The position numbers were made by a program, and so were the translations under genes. Shown piece by piece: positions 15,797-25,010 of a stretch of 64,000 nt of DNA; the first letter of the stretch is position 1; every line of letters starts with the position of its first letter. Where the stretch lies: NCBI RefSeq assembly GCF_001514065.1, contig NZ_KQ948429.1, positions 62,001 to 126,000 of the forward strand, given 5' to 3'. The DNA is from Streptomyces antibioticus (lineage in GTDB: Bacteria; Actinomycetota; Actinomycetes; Streptomycetales; Streptomycetaceae). The notes below the pieces were generated by a model, which did not search any database, was not told where the DNA came from, and saw only the letters and a list, made by a program, of their open reading frames with translations.

Positions 15797-15816
15797 TTGC
15801 AAGCGGGTGCTTGCAA
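15797..15816. promoter_or_regulatory. 20-bp perfect inverted repeat before the XRE gene
   Basis: TTGCAAGC-GGGT-GCTTGCAA lies 30 bp before the XRE regulator's start, overlapping where its promoter should be (TAGTTA at 15817-15822 is a possible -10). The position suggests an operator for that regulator itself. Confidence 0.55.
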
Positions 15817-15846
15817 TAGTTAGCGAGGGTGCGGCACAGTGGAGTC

Positions 15847-16392
15847 ATGGCATCGCTCAACGTCGGCAATCTCGGTGAGTACCTGCGCGAGCAGCGGCGC
15901 AACGCCCAGCTCTCGCTCAGGCAGCTCGCCGACGCCGCCGGGGTGTCCAATCCGTATCTGAGCCAGATCGAGCGCGGGCTGCGCAAGCCGAGCGCGGAGG
16001 TGCTCCAGCAGGTCGCCAAGGCACTGCGGATCTCCGCCGAGACGCTGTACGTCCGGGCCGGCATCCTCGACGCGGACCGGGACCGGGACGAGGTGGAGAC
16101 GCGCGCCGTCCTCCTCGCCGACCCCTCGTTGAACGAGCAGCAGAAGCAGGTGCTGCTCCAGATCTACGAGTCCTTCCGCAAGGAGAACGGATTCGGGACC
16201 GACGCCGGGGAGCGGAAGCAGGACGGCTCCGAGGAGCCGGAGCCCTCCATAGCCGAGGACGCGCAGAGCGCGCGGAGCGCCCAGAACAGCACCACCAAGC
16301 GCGGTACCCGCAAGAAGAGCACGGCACCCGAGACCACGGCCCCCCGCACGGCCGACGGCAGCGACGCCGACCCGCAGCAGACGGCCAGCTGA
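15847..16392 (+). CDS. XRE-family helix-turn-helix regulator
   Basis: 181 residues: an N-terminal XRE/Cro HTH (about 8-65; RQLADAAGVSNPYLSQIERG), a short helical region (70-115) and a long Ser/Thr/Lys/Glu-rich, probably disordered tail. The ATG 15847 (MASLNVGNLGEYLREQ) is preferred over a codon 18 bp upstream because the domain begins right after it. A perfect palindrome sits just upstream. It precedes the HBHA-like gene by 83 bp on the same strand; a regulator-target relation is possible. Confidence 0.85.
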   Translation: MASLNVGNLGEYLREQRRNAQLSLRQLADAAGVSNPYLSQIERGLRKPSAEVLQQVAKALRISAETLYVRAGILDADRDRDEVETRAVLLADPSLNEQQKQVLLQIYESFRKENGFGTDAGERKQDGSEEPEPSIAEDAQSARSAQNSTTKRGTRKKSTAPETTAPRTADGSDADPQQTAS

Positions 16393-16475
16393 CGTCCATG
16401 CACCACGGACGTCAGCGCCGACCGACCGCGGGACCCAAAACCCTCACCTGAAAGCGACCCGGGAGGACCATCACC

Positions 16476-17120
16476 ATGGCCATCACCGACGACATCCGCA
16501 AGGCCGTCACCGACCCGACCCCGCTCTATTTCCTCGCCGGCGCCGGCGACCTGGCCTACCAGGAGGCCAAGAAGGTGCCCGGCATCGTCGAGCAGCTGCG
16601 CGCCGAGGCCCCGGCCCGGATCGAGGCCGTCCGCGGCACCGACCCCAAGGCCGTGCAGGAGAAGGCCGCCGCCCGCGCCAAGGAGGCCGGTGCCCGCGCC
16701 AAGGAGGCCCAGGAGAGCATCCAGGCCAAGGTCGGCGAGTTCATCGCGACCCTCGACGGCGACATCAAGAAGCTCGGCAGCACGATCGACGCCGACCTGA
16801 AGAAGTTCGGCGAGAGCGCCCAGGACTTCGCCCTGCGCAGCGTCGGCGTCGCCGCCGAGTACGCCGTGAAGGCGCGTGAGACCTACGAGAAGGTCGCCGA
16901 GCACGGCGAGCAGGCCGTCAAGACCTGGCGTGGCGAGGCCGCCGAGGAGATCGAGGAGCTCGCCATCGCCGTCGAGCCGAACGCCGAGCCCGTCGAGGTC
17001 AAGGAGGAGCCGAAGCCGGCCGCCGCCGCCGCTCCGGCCCCCGCGAAGAAGACCGCCGCGAAGAAGGCCCCGGCGAAGAAGACCACCACCGCCAAGAAGA
17101 CGACGCCGCCCGCGAAGTAG
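16476..17120 (+). CDS. Heparin-binding hemagglutinin (HBHA)-like protein with lysine-rich tail
   Basis: 214 residues: short N-terminal segment (1-30) with PLYFLAGAGDLA, long amphipathic coiled coil (about 40-170) rich in Ala/Lys/Glu, then a Lys-Pro-Ala-Thr tail (APAKKTAAKKAPAKK). This is the architecture of mycobacterial HBHA and of the related rhodococcal lipid-droplet coat proteins. In a free-living streptomycete, binding to lipid droplets, polyanions or DNA is likelier than host adhesion. No signal peptide is visible. Start ATG 16476 has GGGAGGACCATCACC upstream. Confidence 0.8.
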   Translation: MAITDDIRKAVTDPTPLYFLAGAGDLAYQEAKKVPGIVEQLRAEAPARIEAVRGTDPKAVQEKAAARAKEAGARAKEAQESIQAKVGEFIATLDGDIKKLGSTIDADLKKFGESAQDFALRSVGVAAEYAVKARETYEKVAEHGEQAVKTWRGEAAEEIEELAIAVEPNAEPVEVKEEPKPAAAAAPAPAKKTAAKKAPAKKTTTAKKTTPPAK

Positions 17121-17221
17121 GGGCAATCGACGGACAGCGGAACAGACAGTGGGCCGGGCACCTCGGGGGTGCCCGGCCCGTTGTACGGGTACGGTGACCG
17201 CGTAATGACGAGCCGAGTCAG

Positions 17222-17575
17222 GTGGTGGACGTTGTGCTGATGCAGGGTTTCGCGGGATTGATGTGGCTGCTCTACCTCGCGATGCTGGCCTTCGCGGTGG
17301 TGGCCTTCGTGATGGCCGCCTTCTTCCGCGAGGACGCGTACCGCGCGGCCGACAAGCAGGGCAAGGGCTTCTGGCTGATCATCCTCGGTATCGCGGTGGC
17401 CGTGAACCTCCTGGTCCCGATGCTGTTCCTCCAGCTCGCGGGCCTGGTCGCGTCGATCGTCTTCTTCGTCGACGTCCGCCCGGCCCTGCGCCAGGTGTCC
17501 GGCGGCGGCCGGGGCCGCAGGGGCGGCGGCTCCAGCAGCGACGGCCCGTACGGTCCTTGGAACGGCGGCAGGTAA
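17222..17575 (+). CDS. DUF2516-family membrane protein
   Basis: 117 residues with three hydrophobic segments (about 8-34, 49-63, 64-82) and a Gly/Arg-rich cytoplasmic tail (GGGRGRRGGG). The FFREDAYRAADKQGKGFW loop is typical of the small actinobacterial DUF2516 family, whose function is unknown. Start could be GTG 17222 or ATG 17240 (MQGFAG); the latter gives the usual length. Confidence 0.75.
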   Translation: MVDVVLMQGFAGLMWLLYLAMLAFAVVAFVMAAFFREDAYRAADKQGKGFWLIILGIAVAVNLLVPMLFLQLAGLVASIVFFVDVRPALRQVSGGGRGRRGGGSSSDGPYGPWNGGR

Positions 17576-17582
17576 AAGGCTT

Positions 17583-17655
17583 TTAGGGGCGCGGGGCTGT
17601 TTCGATTTGCGGCTCCGCCGCGGGGCGCGACCAGCCCCAACGGACGCGCACCCGG
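17583..17655 (+). repeat. Streptomyces intergenic GC repeat, copy 1
   Basis: AGGGGCGCGGGGCTGT, a GCGGCTCCGCCGC hairpin and GCGCGACCAGCCCC follow the DUF2516 stop. Parts recur in opposite orientation at 44601-44649 and 57636-57682. The stem between convergent genes may also terminate transcription. Confidence 0.6.
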
Positions 17656-17686
17656 CACACGACGTCACCCGCGACGGCGCGTAGCC

Positions 17687-19003
17687 CTAGGCCGCCCGAT
17701 CCAACAGCACAACCGCCACGTCATCCGCCAACTCGCCCCCATTGAGCTCCCGCACCTCATTGACGGCAGCCCGCAACAACGCCTCCCCGCGCAGCCCTTC
17801 ACCCAGCTGCCGCCGGACCATCTCCACCATGCCGTCCTGCCCGAGCCGCTCCCGCCCCGCACCGACGCGGCCCTCGATGAGCCCGTCGGTGTAGAGCATC
17901 AGGCTCCACTCCTGCCCCAGCTCCACCTGCATCCGCGGCCACCGGGCCCCGGGCAGCAGCCCGAGGGCGGGCCCGTTGTTGTCGTACGGCAGCAGCCGCG
18001 CCGGCCGACCCGGGCGGGCCACCAGCGGCGCCGGATGCCCGGCGAGGCACAGCCCCGCGCGGCGCCCGTCCGGCGCGATGTCGACCGTGCACAGGGTCGC
18101 GAAGATCTCGTCGTCGGCCCGCTCGTGCTCCAGGACCTGCTGGAGCGTCCCCAGCAGCTCGTCCCCGCACAGCCCGGCCAGCGTCAGCGCCCGCCAGGCG
18201 ATCCGCAGCTCCACGCCGAGCGCCGCCTCGTCGGGCCCGTGCCCGCAAACGTCGCCGATCATGGCGTGCACGGTGCCGTCGGAGGTCCGTACGACGTCGT
18301 AGAAGTCGCCGCCGAGCAGCGCGCGCGAGCGCCCCGGCCGGTAGCGGGCGGCGAAACGCAGCGCCGAGCCCTCCAGCAGCGGCGTGGGCAGCAGCCCGCG
18401 CTCCAGACGCCGGTTCTCCTGCGCCCGTACGCGGCCCTCCGCGAGCCGCCGCTCGGCGGTGTCGGAACGTTTCCTCTCCACGGCGTAACGGATCGCGCGG
18501 CTCAGCAGCCGGCTGTCCAGCTCGTCCCGGAAGAGATAGTCCTGGGCGCCCACGCGCACGGCCTCGGCGCCGCGCTCGGCGTCGCCGGAGGCGGTGAGGG
18601 CGAGCACGGCGTGCCGCGGGGCGAGCTGGAGCACGTGCTTGAGCACGGCGAGCTCGTCGTCGTTCCCGCCGCGCACCGGCACGGGCAACGCCAGGTCGAG
18701 CAGGATGCAGTGGACGTCGTCGGTGAGGAGACGTTCGGCTTCGGTGAGGTTGCGGGCCGTGCGGACGCGGATGGGGTTGCCGGCGGAGTCCAGGAGCTCG
18801 GGCACGAGCGTGGAGCCGCCGGGATCGTCCTCGATCACCAGCAGCGTCAGCTGGGTGCCGTGGTGCTTCTCGACCGTGCCGTCCTTACGCGGGGCCTCTT
18901 CCTTCGGAGGGCCGCCGACCGGGCCGCCGAGCGCTGTCGCGGCCTGCGCCTGACCACCTTCCACGGCCGGGATCGCTCTCTGCCGCGGTACGGGTACGGG
19001 CAT
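17687..19003 (-). CDS. Receiver domain plus SpoIIE-type PP2C phosphatase
   Basis: About 438 residues. A CheY-like receiver domain (about 55-170 from this start; LLVIEDD acidic pair, ILLDLALP with the phosphoacceptor Asp) precedes a SpoIIE/RsbU-type PP2C domain (LLGGDFYDVV, GDVCGHGPDEA, TDGLIEGR, DDVAVVLL). Such proteins dephosphorylate anti-anti-sigma factors to release stress or developmental sigma factors. ATG 19003 (MPVPVPRQ) has GGAAGGAA upstream; ATG 19036 is an alternative. The partner anti-anti-sigma factor is not in the window. Confidence 0.82.
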   Translation of the reverse strand: MPVPVPRQRAIPAVEGGQAQAATALGGPVGGPPKEEAPRKDGTVEKHHGTQLTLLVIEDDPGGSTLVPELLDSAGNPIRVRTARNLTEAERLLTDDVHCILLDLALPVPVRGGNDDELAVLKHVLQLAPRHAVLALTASGDAERGAEAVRVGAQDYLFRDELDSRLLSRAIRYAVERKRSDTAERRLAEGRVRAQENRRLERGLLPTPLLEGSALRFAARYRPGRSRALLGGDFYDVVRTSDGTVHAMIGDVCGHGPDEAALGVELRIAWRALTLAGLCGDELLGTLQQVLEHERADDEIFATLCTVDIAPDGRRAGLCLAGHPAPLVARPGRPARLLPYDNNGPALGLLPGARWPRMQVELGQEWSLMLYTDGLIEGRVGAGRERLGQDGMVEMVRRQLGEGLRGEALLRAAVNEVRELNGGELADDVAVVLLDRAA

Positions 19004-19262
19004 CGTCTTGGGTTCCTTCCCTCCCCCCGAGGGCATGGTGGGGCGAGGGACCTCGACCCACCGACGGGGACCATAGCGGTAGTCGGCGCCGCAACGGAAT
19101 GGTGCACGGCACGCGGTTCGGCGGGCGGCCGCTGTCATATGCCGCGTTCCCTACCGCAGTTGGACACCCCGCCCGAGGTGCGGGAATGACGAACGTCACG
19201 TCCGCACCGGGTTTGCACGACAGCCGAGGTGCCCTGCGTCACGTGACCCCCGCCACGCGGCC

Positions 19263-20342
19263 TCAGGCGTCCGGCCGTACGACCGCCAGGATCGGCATCG
19301 AGCCCGCCCCCGCGATCGTCACCGTCCGCCCCGGGCGCGGGGCGTGCACGATCGCGCCGTCGCCTATGTACATCGCGACATGGCTGGCATCGGAGTTGTA
19401 GATGATGAGGTCGCCGGGCCGCATGTCCTTGATGTCGATTTTCTTCAGCTGCTTCCACTGCTCCTGCGAGGTCCGCGGAATGGGCTGTCCGGCACTGGCC
19501 CAGGCCTGCGAGGTGAGCCCCGAGCAGTCGTAGGAGCCCGGCCCCTCGGCACCCCACTCGTACGGCTTGCCGATCTGCGAGGTCGCGTACTCCACGGCCT
19601 TCTTGCCCTGCGCGGACGCCTTGCCGTTGATCTCGTCGAGGATGCCGGAGTCGAGCCAGGTGCTCTGCGCCTTGTAGGCGGCCTCCTGCTCCAGCCGCGC
19701 CAGCCGCTCCTTCTCCTTCTTCTCGAGCTTGGACTCGAGTTCCTCGGCGGCGGCGATCTGCTTCTTGACCTTCTTCTTGGCGGCGGCCTTGGCCTTCCGG
19801 TTGGCCTCCAGCTTCTCCCACTGCGCGGAGGCGTCGTCGGCGTACTGCTCCAAGTCCTCCTGGGTGCGGGTCATTTCCTCCAGCAGCCCCTTGGTGGCGC
19901 GCTGCCCCTGGAGCACCCGCCCGGCCCCGTTGAGAAAGTCCTCCGGGTCGTCGCTGAGCATCAGCTGCGCCTCGTCGGGCAGTCCACCGCTGCGGTACTG
20001 GGCGGCGGCCGCCGCACCCGCCCGCTTCTTCAGGTCGGCGAGCCGCTCCTGCCCCTTGACGATCTTCTTCGCCAAGGCCACGATCGCGGCCGACTGCTGG
20101 TCGGCGGCCTCCTCGGCGGCGTTGTACTGGTCCGTGGCCACGGCGGCGGCGTGGTACAGGGCGTCCAGCTTCGCGCGTACGGCCTCAAGGTCCTTGTCGG
20201 GCGCGGGGGAGATGCTCGGGGTCGTTGTCGGTGACGGTGTGGGGGTCGGTGCCGCGAACGCCGTACCCGGAGCCGCCAGCACGGTGACCGCACAGACCAC
20301 GGTCACGGCCGCCGTCAACAGCCCCCGCTTGCCCGCACCCAT
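19263..20342 (-). CDS. Secreted NlpC/P60 cell-wall endopeptidase
   Basis: 359 residues: signal peptide (1-30, ending AFA), Pro/Thr linker (31-48), long coiled coil (about 50-245) and a C-terminal NlpC/P60 domain with YDCSGL (catalytic Cys about 269) and HVAMYIGDG (catalytic His about 319). These D,L-endopeptidases cut peptidoglycan stem peptides; the coiled coil often regulates the enzyme or docks it on a partner. Start ATG 20342. No ydaO-type c-di-AMP riboswitch was recognised upstream, although such riboswitches often control this family. Confidence 0.9.
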   Translation of the reverse strand: MGAGKRGLLTAAVTVVCAVTVLAAPGTAFAAPTPTPSPTTTPSISPAPDKDLEAVRAKLDALYHAAAVATDQYNAAEEAADQQSAAIVALAKKIVKGQERLADLKKRAGAAAAAQYRSGGLPDEAQLMLSDDPEDFLNGAGRVLQGQRATKGLLEEMTRTQEDLEQYADDASAQWEKLEANRKAKAAAKKKVKKQIAAAEELESKLEKKEKERLARLEQEAAYKAQSTWLDSGILDEINGKASAQGKKAVEYATSQIGKPYEWGAEGPGSYDCSGLTSQAWASAGQPIPRTSQEQWKQLKKIDIKDMRPGDLIIYNSDASHVAMYIGDGAIVHAPRPGRTVTIAGAGSMPILAVVRPDA

Positions 20343-20479
20343 ACCTCTGCCCCCAAACCTGATTTACCGTCAGTAACTTACGGACGCTTGGGGGATCGTG
20401 CCATGGGCCACCGAAAAGCGACAGAGGTCGCGCTTCAGCGATACGTCGCTCCTCCTGCCCCCGATCCCCGCCCTCGAAG

Positions 20480-20521
20480 ACGATCTCCCCGCCTTTGTGA
20501 CGAAAGACTCACGGAGATCGT
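20480..20521 (-). terminator. Weak hairpin between methyltransferase and NlpC/P60 gene
   Basis: ACGATCTCC (20480-20488) pairs with GGAGATCGT (20513-20521) around a 24-nt loop, just after the stop of the methyltransferase gene. There is no clear U-tract. Confidence 0.3.
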
Positions 20522-20531
20522 TCCCCGCAGC

Positions 20532-21329
20532 TCAGCGGCCCCGAGGCGCCAACGCCTCCCACGCCACGGTCACTTCACCCTGCCGCCACCGCGCAGGCCC
20601 GTCGGTCACGGGCCAGTCCGCGGTCAGGTCGCGCACGGCCCGCATCCAGCGCTGCCGGGCCCCGTACGAGGCGTAGGGCGCGGCGGCTGCCCACGCCCGG
20701 TCGAAGTCCCGCAGGAAGGCGTGCACCGGCTCGCCCGGCACATTGCGGTGGATAAGAGCCTTCGGCAGCCGCTCGGCCAGATCGGACGGCTGCCCCAACG
20801 ACCCCAGCCGGGTGGCGAACGTGACCGTCCGCGCTCCCTCCGCCCCGAGGGCGACCCACACATGCCGCCGCCCGACCTCGTCGCAGGTCCCCTCGACCAG
20901 CAGGCCGCCGGGCGCGAGCCGCGCGCAGATCCGCGCCCAGACCTCCGCGACCTCACCCTCGTCGTACTGCCGCAGCACATTCGCCGCCCGCACCAGCACC
21001 GGCCGCTGCGCAACAGGGATCTCGAACCCCCCGTGCCGAAAGACGAGCCCCTCCCGCTCGTACGGCTTGGCGGCGGCAACCCGGGCGGGCTCGATCTCCA
21101 CCCCGACCACCCGCACGCGCGGCGCGACGGTCCGCAGCCGGGCGAGCAACTCGACGGCGGTCCACGGAGCGGCCCCGTACCCGAGATCGACGGCGACGGG
21201 GTCCTCGGCGCGCCGCAGCGCGGCCCCATGGGTGGCGGCGATCCATCGATCCATCCGCCGCAGCCGATTGGGATTGGTGGTCCCGCGCGTGACAGTGCCC
21301 ACGGGACGGGTACTGGCGCGAGATGTCAT
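20532..21329 (-). CDS. SAM-dependent methyltransferase-like protein
   Basis: 265 residues. AVDLGYGAAPWTAVELL (about 45-61) stands in place of a methyltransferase glycine motif, and VVGVEIEPARV supplies the acidic residue, so a Rossmann-fold SAM enzyme is likely, though the motif is atypical (GYGAAP). The conserved start TSRASTRPVGTVTRGTTNPNR suggests ATG 21329. It is divergent from mshA across 234 bp. Substrate unknown. Confidence 0.7.
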   Translation of the reverse strand: MTSRASTRPVGTVTRGTTNPNRLRRMDRWIAATHGAALRRAEDPVAVDLGYGAAPWTAVELLARLRTVAPRVRVVGVEIEPARVAAAKPYEREGLVFRHGGFEIPVAQRPVLVRAANVLRQYDEGEVAEVWARICARLAPGGLLVEGTCDEVGRRHVWVALGAEGARTVTFATRLGSLGQPSDLAERLPKALIHRNVPGEPVHAFLRDFDRAWAAAAPYASYGARQRWMRAVRDLTADWPVTDGPARWRQGEVTVAWEALAPRGR

Positions 21330-21360
21330 ACGTACGAGGTTATGCGGCACGCGAGCCCCA

Positions 21361-21402
21361 ACGGACCGGCAGCCGGGTACGGCGGTGAGGGGACGCGTCG
21401 GG
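21361..21402 (+). repeat. 42-bp dispersed repeat, copy 1
   Basis: The 42 bp beginning ACGGACCGGC and running through GGGTACGGCGGTGAGGGGACG match 57727-57768 at 40 of 42 positions. Both copies are intergenic and in the same orientation. Confidence 0.6.
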
Positions 21403-21471
21403 CCACGACGCAACGCAAGCCCGAACAGTTGAGCGACCCCCAGTAATGCCTAGGCAAAAACCCCCACGGTC

Positions 21472-21498
21472 GGAATGGGAACCAGCCCCTCCGACGTT
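21472..21498 (+). promoter_or_regulatory. SigR-type promoter of mshA
   Basis: GGAAT (21472-21476), a 19-bp spacer and GTT (21496-21498) match the SigR consensus GGAAT-N18/19-GTT. mshA is a known target of the thiol-stress sigma factor SigR in S. coelicolor, so the site is expected. Transcription would begin near 21505, about 60 bp before the gene. Confidence 0.7.
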
Positions 21499-21563
21499 GC
21501 ACCCCCTTGGAGGGTGCCCCACACCCTCCGTCCGGCATGCCCGCAGCAAGGAGGAAACGCCAC

Positions 21564-22901
21564 GTGAGCCAGTACGTCAGCAGGCTCGGGCGTCGTTCCC
21601 CGGCCACGCCCCCGCGCCTCAGGCTGCACCGCCGCCCCCGCCGCGTAGCGATGCTCTCCGTGCACACCTCCCCCCTCCACCAGCCCGGCACCGGCGACGC
21701 AGGCGGCATGAACGTCTACATCGTCGAGCTCGCGCAGCGCCTCGCCGCGATCAACATCGAGGTCGAGATCTTCACGCGCGCGACCACGGCCTCCCTCCCG
21801 CCCACGGTCGAGCTGTCCCCCGGCGTCCTGGTCCGCCACGTCGACGCCGGCCCCTACGAGGGCCTCGCCAAGGAGGACCTCCCCGCCCAGCTGTGCGCGT
21901 TCACGCACGGCGTGATGCAGGCATGGGCCGGCCACCGCCCCGGGTACTACGACCTCGTCCACACCCACTACTGGCTCTCCGGCCACGTCGGCTGGCTCGC
22001 CGCCCAGCGCTGGGGCGTCCCCCTGGTGCACGCCATGCACACCATGGCCAAGGTCAAGAACGCCAACCTCGCCGACGGCGACACCCCCGAGCCCGCCGCC
22101 CGCGTCATCGGCGAGACCCAGATCGTTCAGGCGGCCGACCGGCTCATCGCGAACACCACCGAGGAACGCGACGAACTCGTCCACCACTACGACGCCGACC
22201 CCGCCAAGGTCGCGGTCGTGCACCCCGGCGTGAACCTGGACCGCTTCTGTCCCGCCGACGGCCGCGCGGCGGCCCGCGCCCGCCTCGGCCTCCCCCAGGA
22301 CGCGCTCATCCCCCTCTTCGCGGGCCGCATCCAGCCCCTGAAGGCCCCGGACATCCTCCTCCGCGCCGTCGCCGTCCTCCTCGACGAACGCCCGGAACTC
22401 CGTTCCCGCCTGGTCGTCCCCGTGGTCGGCGGCCCCAGCGGCAGCGGCCTGGCCAAGCCGGAGGGCCTGCAGAAGCTGGCCGCCCGCCTGGGCATCGCGG
22501 ACGTCGTCCGCTTCCGCCCGCCCGTCGGCCAGGACCAGCTCGCGGACTGGTTCCGGGCGGCATCTTTGCTGGTCATGCCGTCGTACAGCGAGTCCTTCGG
22601 CCTGGTGGCCATAGAGGCGCAGGCGACCGGCACCCCGGTCCTCGCGGCCGCGGTCGGCGGCCTGCCGGTGGCGGTCCGAGACGGCGAGACCGGCTTCCTG
22701 GTCCGCGGCCACAATCCCGCCGACTACGCGCGCGTGCTCGCCCGTTTCGCCGACGACCCGCAGCTCACCCCCCGCGCGGGCGCCGCGGCGGCACGGCACG
22801 CGCAGTCCTTCGGCTGGGACACCGCGGCGGCGGCGACCGCCGACGTCTACACGGCAGCGACCCAGGCCCACCGCCGTCACGTACGCTCCCACCATGGCTG
22901 A
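21564..22901 (+). CDS. mshA: MshA, D-inositol-3-phosphate glycosyltransferase
   Basis: 445 residues, GT4 retaining glycosyltransferase that joins UDP-N-acetylglucosamine to inositol 3-phosphate, the first step of mycothiol synthesis. Seen: [21 protein letters not shown] (N-terminal acceptor/donor loop, about 32-52), HTHYWLSG, and the C-terminal [17 protein letters not shown] donor-binding motif. Start GTG 21564 (VSQYVSRL) has AAGGAGG at 21548-21554. The basic N-terminal 30 residues are typical of Streptomyces MshA. The 3' end overlaps the YbjN gene by 8 bp. Confidence 0.93.
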   Translation: MSQYVSRLGRRSPATPPRLRLHRRPRRVAMLSVHTSPLHQPGTGDAGGMNVYIVELAQRLAAINIEVEIFTRATTASLPPTVELSPGVLVRHVDAGPYEGLAKEDLPAQLCAFTHGVMQAWAGHRPGYYDLVHTHYWLSGHVGWLAAQRWGVPLVHAMHTMAKVKNANLADGDTPEPAARVIGETQIVQAADRLIANTTEERDELVHHYDADPAKVAVVHPGVNLDRFCPADGRAAARARLGLPQDALIPLFAGRIQPLKAPDILLRAVAVLLDERPELRSRLVVPVVGGPSGSGLAKPEGLQKLAARLGIADVVRFRPPVGQDQLADWFRAASLLVMPSYSESFGLVAIEAQATGTPVLAAAVGGLPVAVRDGETGFLVRGHNPADYARVLARFADDPQLTPRAGAAAARHAQSFGWDTAAAATADVYTAATQAHRRHVRSHHG

Positions 22902-23406
22902 CACCGAGAAAGCGGCGCAGGTCATCGAGGCCGTCCTCAAGGACAACGAACTCGACTGGGAGAGCCCCACCTCCGGCACCTACGTCGTCCAGCTCCCCGG
23001 CACCCGCAAGCTGAAGACGACGGTCTCCCTCCTCGTCGGCCGGCACTCCCTCTCCCTGAACGCGTTCGTCATCCGCCACCCCGACGAGAACGAGTCCGGC
23101 GTCCATCGCTGGCTCCTGGAGCGCAATCTCAAGCTGTACGGCGTGAGTTACGCCGTCGACCAGCTCGGCGACGTCTACGTCACCGCCAAGCTCCCCCTCG
23201 CCGCGGTCACCCCGGACGAGATCGACCGTCTCCTCGGCCAGACCCTGGAAGCGGCGGACGACAGCTTCAACACCCTCCTGGAACTGGGCTTCGCGACCGC
23301 GATCCGCAAGGAGTACGAGTGGCGCGTCTCCCGAGGCGAGTCCACCCGCAACCTCGACGCGTTCACCCACCTCACCCAGCGCCCGACGGACCGCCCCTCA
23401 AGCTGA
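22894..23406 (+). CDS. YbjN-domain protein
   Basis: 170 residues with the YbjN fold pattern ([41 protein letters not shown]; related to type III secretion chaperones). No enzymatic motif. The ATG 22894 lies inside the mshA 3' end, so translation is probably coupled; the mshA-YbjN pair is conserved in actinomycetes. The gene's 3' end overlaps the convergent AraC gene by 9 bp. Confidence 0.85.
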   Translation: MADTEKAAQVIEAVLKDNELDWESPTSGTYVVQLPGTRKLKTTVSLLVGRHSLSLNAFVIRHPDENESGVHRWLLERNLKLYGVSYAVDQLGDVYVTAKLPLAAVTPDEIDRLLGQTLEAADDSFNTLLELGFATAIRKEYEWRVSRGESTRNLDAFTHLTQRPTDRPSS

Positions 23407-24192
23407 CTTGGCGTACCGCCCGGGCGTGACCCCCACCAACTTCCGGAAGTGGCGCGTCAGATGGGACTGGTCGAAGAACCCGGTCGCCGCCGCGACCTCG
23501 CCGGGCCGCCGCCCCTCCAGCAGCAGCCGGCGGGCGCGGTCGACGCGGCGTGAGTTGAGGTACTGGTGCGGGGCGATGCCGTAGGCGGTGCTGAACGCTC
23601 GTACGAGATGGGCGGGATGGGCGTGCAGCAGCGCGGCGGCCTCCTCCAGGGCGACGCCCTCGACGATCCGTGCGTCCAGCAACTCCCGCAGCCGGCGCGC
23701 GAGTCCGGGGTCGGCGCGCGGCACGTCCGTGACCAGGCGCGGCCGTAGATGGGCCGTGAGCCGCTCCCCGATGAACGTCAGCCGGCCGGCCGCCTCCAGC
23801 TCGTCCCCGGGATGGTCGAGGGCGTGGTGCAGCTGCCCGACGCGCCGCCGCAGCAGCGGGTCCCGCAGGTCGGGGGTGTCGACGGCGGACCCGACGAGGT
23901 CCGCGCCGAGCAGCGAGGTGTCGAGATAGACGACGCGCTTGCGGAAGCCGCCCGGCGTGGCGGGGGAGCCGTTGTGCGGGACGTGCGGCGGCAGCAGCGA
24001 CACGGTGTCGTGCGGGGTGCCGTGCTCATGCCGGTCGAGGTCGTACCGTACGGCCCCGTCGTCCACGATCAGCAGCGTCCACGCCTCGTGGACGTGCATC
24101 GGGTAGGCGTACCCCGTGAAGTGCGCGTGGAAGACCTCCACGACACCCGGGACGGCCGGGCGCCAGGCGGTGACTTCCTGCCGGGCGGCCAT
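23398..24192 (-). CDS. AraC-family transcriptional regulator
   Basis: 264 residues: N-terminal cupin-like sensing domain (about 10-100; YAYPMHVHEAWTLLIVDDG) and two C-terminal HTHs (about 165-260; GFFDQSHLTRHFRKLVGVTPGRY). Start ATG 24192 (MAARQEVTAWRP). It is divergent from the DUF2000 gene with 49 bp between starts, a usual arrangement for a regulator and its target. Confidence 0.87.
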   Translation of the reverse strand: MAARQEVTAWRPAVPGVVEVFHAHFTGYAYPMHVHEAWTLLIVDDGAVRYDLDRHEHGTPHDTVSLLPPHVPHNGSPATPGGFRKRVVYLDTSLLGADLVGSAVDTPDLRDPLLRRRVGQLHHALDHPGDELEAAGRLTFIGERLTAHLRPRLVTDVPRADPGLARRLRELLDARIVEGVALEEAAALLHAHPAHLVRAFSTAYGIAPHQYLNSRRVDRARRLLLEGRRPGEVAAATGFFDQSHLTRHFRKLVGVTPGRYAKSA

Positions 24193-24241
24193 GCAAAGAA
24201 CGTACAAGACGAGACCGTACGACCGCCCGCAGCCTTCCTGC

Positions 24242-24703
24242 ATGAGCACTGAACCGATCCGTAGCACCGAGCCGATCCATAGCGCTGAACCGATCCGTTT
24301 CGACACCAAGATCGCCGTCCTGCTGCGTGAGGACCTGGAGTCCTGGCAGCGGCTGAACGTCACCGCGTTCCTCGTCAGCGGCCTCGGCACCGAGATCCCC
24401 GAGGTCGTCGGGGAGCCGTACGAGGACGCGGACGGAGCGCGGTGTCTGCCGATGTTCCGGCAGCCGGTGCTGGTCTTCGAGGGTGCCAAGGAGACGCTGA
24501 AGGCGGCCCACGCGCGCGTGCTGTCCCGTGCGCTGCCGCGCGCGGTGTTCACGAGCGACCTGTTCGCCACCGGCAACGACCGCGACAACCGGGCGGCGGT
24601 ACGGGCCGTACGGACCGCCGATCTCGACCTCGTCGGGCTCGCGGTGTACGGCCCCCGCAATGCCGTGGACAAGGTCATGAAAGGCGCCCGGATGCACCCG
24701 TGA
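24242..24703 (+). CDS. DUF2000-family protein
   Basis: 153 residues. After a Thr/Glu/Ile-rich N-terminal stretch with imperfect repeats (EPIRSTEPIHSAEPIRF) comes a DUF2000 domain (TKIAVLLREDLESWQRLNVTAF; LVGLAVYGPRNAVDKVMKGAR at the end). Related to peptidyl-tRNA hydrolase 2 folds, function unknown. Start ATG 24242. Probably controlled by the divergent AraC regulator. Confidence 0.8.
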   Translation: MSTEPIRSTEPIHSAEPIRFDTKIAVLLREDLESWQRLNVTAFLVSGLGTEIPEVVGEPYEDADGARCLPMFRQPVLVFEGAKETLKAAHARVLSRALPRAVFTSDLFATGNDRDNRAAVRAVRTADLDLVGLAVYGPRNAVDKVMKGARMHP

Positions 24704-25010
24704 CGGAATCTGCACAGCCCGTCCGCAACCGTGCCGTGGGCGGGCGCTGTTGATGCGGAGTTGTCCGGTTCGCGGGCGCGAGCGCGGCGCCGGTCGGCCG
24801 CTGTGGGGTGCCCGGTGTAGAGAACCTGCCCCCAATTCGTGGACGGGTCCTCATGGTTGGGTCACCGATCCCCTCAACTGCCCTGCGACGAGCGCGGACG
24901 CACTGGATGCCGGGCTCGGCTCCGTGGTTTGATCCTGCGCACCGCGCCCCGCCCGCTGTCCCCCGCGGGGCCGTCCCCCCATGTGCACCCATGCGAAGGG
25001 CTGTTTCCTC
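24704..25010. other. Intergenic gap before the GG-leader peptide
   Basis: 307 bp without a convincing gene. It should hold the promoter of the small peptide gene at 25011; short frames here lack starts or conserved content. I recognised no strong promoter or repeat. Confidence 0.4.

Noticed and set aside
20343-20531. Possible ydaO (c-di-AMP) riboswitch before the NlpC/P60 gene
   Set aside because: The conserved riboswitch segments were not found in the leader on the minus strand; only a 9-bp hairpin is present.
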